Assembly: GCA_038239195.1 (NCBI GenBank)
Contig: JBBSEZ010000497.1
Coordinates: 1-7,017 of the forward strand
DNA: 7,017 bases
DNA from: JBBSEZ01 sp038239195
GTDB lineage: Bacteria > Planctomycetota > Planctomycetia > Gemmatales > Gemmataceae
Direction: 5' to 3'
This document shows, in pieces, positions 5,464-7,017 of the stretch. The position numbers were made by a program, and so were the translations under genes. A model generated the notes under the pieces. It was not told the DNA's origin. It searched no databases and was given only the letters and a program-made list of their open reading frames with translations. Numbering within the stretch: the first letter of the stretch is position 1; each line of letters starts with the position of its first letter.

Positions 5464-7017
5464 ATGGTACGCATCCTCCACGTAGACGACAACGAAACCG
5501 ACCGGCACCTGGTCAAGCGGGAGCTCGGCCGGGTGTTCCCCGACCTCCAGACGCAGGAGGTGCGGGACCAGCGGGAGTTGGACCTGGCCCTGGGCGCCGG
5601 CCAGTTCGACCTGGCGATCACCGACTACCAGTTGGGCTGGAGCAACGGTCAGGCGGTACTCGACGCACTCAAGGCCCGCTACCCCGACCGCCCGGTGGTC
5701 ATGTTCACCGGGACGGGCAACGAGGAGGTCGCCGTGGAGGCGATGAAGGCCGGGCTGGATGATTACGTCGTGAAGTCCCCGGGCCACGCGATCCGCCTGG
5801 TGACGGCAGTGCGTTCCTCGTTGGAGAAGGCCGAGGCCCGCAACAGGGTGGCCGAGGTCGAGCGGGAGCGGGCCGACCTGTTGTGCCTCGAGCAGGCGGC
5901 TCGGGCCGAGGCCGAGCGGCTACTGGGGGAGGTTCGGGAGGCGGACAAGAGGAAGGACGAGTTCCTGGCGATGCTGGCCCACGAACTGCGGAACCCCCTG
6001 GCCCCGATCACCAACGCCGTTCATCTGTTGCGGCAGCCGTCGCTCCAGGGCGAGGGGGCCGAGCGGGTGCGGGCCATGCTCGAAAGGCAGGTGAAACATC
6101 TGGGTCGGATCGTGGACGATCTGCTGGACGTAACCCGGATTACGCGGGGCAAGATCGAGTTGCGGCGCGAGCGAGTGGACCTCACCCGCCTGGTGCGGGA
6201 GGCCGTCGAGGACCATCGGGCGGCGATCGAGTCGGGCAAACTGACGACCGCGGTGGACGTTCCGGGCGAGCCGGTGTGGGCCCGGGGCGACCGCACGCGG
6301 CTGGCTCAGGTGGTCGGCAACCTGTTGCAGAACGCTGCGAAGTTCACCGACCCCGGAGGGCGGCTGACGGTGCGGCTGTCCGTGGACCGGACGACGCAGC
6401 AGGCCGTCCTGGCGGTGGAAGATACTGGCATCGGGATCGAGGCCGAGTTGCTCCCCCGCATATTCGAGATGTTCACGCAGGCCGACCGGACGCTGGACCG
6501 CAGCCGGGGCGGGCTGGGGCTGGGCCTTGCGTTAGTCAGGGGCCTGATCGAACTGCACGGCGGGAAGGCCGTTGCCGCCAGCGAGGGGCCGGGCAAGGGG
6601 GCACAGTTCACCTGCCGGCTGCCGCTGGACGGGGACGCGGCGGCCCCTCCTGAGGCGAGGGCGGAAGCTGCCGCAACGAAGCCGCTCCGTATCCTGGTGG
6701 TCGAAGACAGCCGGGACGCGGCGGAGTCGCTGAGGATGGTTTTATCTTTGTCCGGGCACGAGGTGCGGGTGGCCCACACCGGCCCGGCAGGGGTCGCGGC
6801 TGCGAAGGAGTTCCACCCCGCCGTGGTTCTCTGTGACCTGGGGCTGCCGGGCGGCATGAACGGGTACGACGTGGCCCAGGCATTGAGGCAGGACGCGACG
6901 ATGGCCGAGGTACGCCTCATCGCGGTCAGCGGCTACGGCCAGCCGGAAGACCGGGAGCGGGCCAGGGCGTCGGGCTTCGACCTCCATCTCACAAAGCCAG
7001 TCGATCCGAAGGAATTA
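5464..7017 (+). CDS. REC-HisKA-HATPase-REC hybrid histidine kinase (3' end outside window)
   Basis: The frame is open for 518 codons to the window edge. Domains: N-terminal receiver (about 2-117: D8/D9, phosphoacceptor D54 in AITDYQLGW, T82 or T84, K104 in VVKSP), a coiled coil rich in A, E and R (about 118-162), HisKA (about 163-228, H173 in AHELRNP), HATPase (about 275-388: N286, N290, DTGIGI 320-325, GGLGLG 350-355) and C-terminal receiver (from about 408: E414/D415, D458, S489 in place of the usual threonine, K511). By comparison with the hybrid at 965, only some 10-20 codons should be missing. It has no PAS or membrane domain, so its input is probably phosphate received by the first receiver. 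ATG 5464 gives the normal receiver start MVRILHVDD; the in-frame GTG at 5452 is an alternative. GGTGGGA upstream is a weak ribosome site. It is 65 bases after the receiver gene and probably co-transcribed with it. Confidence 0.92.
   Translation, partial: MVRILHVDDNETDRHLVKRELGRVFPDLQTQEVRDQRELDLALGAGQFDLAITDYQLGWSNGQAVLDALKARYPDRPVVMFTGTGNEEVAVEAMKAGLDDYVVKSPGHAIRLVTAVRSSLEKAEARNRVAEVERERADLLCLEQAARAEAERLLGEVREADKRKDEFLAMLAHELRNPLAPITNAVHLLRQPSLQGEGAERVRAMLERQVKHLGRIVDDLLDVTRITRGKIELRRERVDLTRLVREAVEDHRAAIESGKLTTAVDVPGEPVWARGDRTRLAQVVGNLLQNAAKFTDPGGRLTVRLSVDRTTQQAVLAVEDTGIGIEAELLPRIFEMFTQADRTLDRSRGGLGLGLALVRGLIELHGGKAVAASEGPGKGAQFTCRLPLDGDAAAPPEARAEAAATKPLRILVVEDSRDAAESLRMVLSLSGHEVRVAHTGPAGVAAAKEFHPAVVLCDLGLPGGMNGYDVAQALRQDATMAEVRLIAVSGYGQPEDRERARASGFDLHLTKPVDPKEL

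Overview
The window is G+C-rich bacterial DNA with a strong preference for G or C in third codon positions in the large genes. Soluble PAS-histidine kinases, receivers and kinase-receiver hybrids packed side by side without output regulators are a style typical of Planctomycetes, especially Gemmata-like bacteria. This assignment is an inference from style and was not tested by a search. The first 15 codons of a leftward gene at the left edge fit the same picture.

Left part (1-964). A leftward gene starts at 44 and leaves the window. A well-formed sigma70-like promoter (168-196) then fires rightward into a leader of about 210 bases. The leader is full of perfect inverted repeats and precedes a small CxxC/CxxC zinc-ribbon protein (415-678). 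A hairpin follows this gene, and a gene-free stretch runs up to the first kinase.

Right part (965-7017). Four rightward two-component genes follow. They are a PAS-PAS-HisKA-HATPase-REC hybrid kinase (965-2929), a PAS-PAS-coiled-coil kinase with a phytochrome-type transmitter (3342-4940), a single-domain Rcp1-like receiver whose ribosome binding site overlaps the stop of that kinase (4952-5398), and a REC-HisKA-HATPase-REC hybrid that runs off the right edge (5464-7017). The first two kinases share a duplicated sensor half, and even a promoter-like box, but carry unrelated transmitter halves. The transmitter-receiver half of the first is instead of the same class as that of the last. No membrane segment, HPt domain, DNA-binding domain or enzymatic output domain is visible, so the set looks like a cytosolic phosphorelay whose output lies elsewhere.

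Between the first two kinases (2930-3341) lie an apparent antisense gene remnant and a 113-bp nested palindrome. The palindrome has perfect 13-bp terminal inverted repeats and is flanked by TAA on both sides, so it looks like a small non-autonomous mobile or REP-type element. It is the most distinctive non-coding object in the window, together with the structured leader at 203-414.
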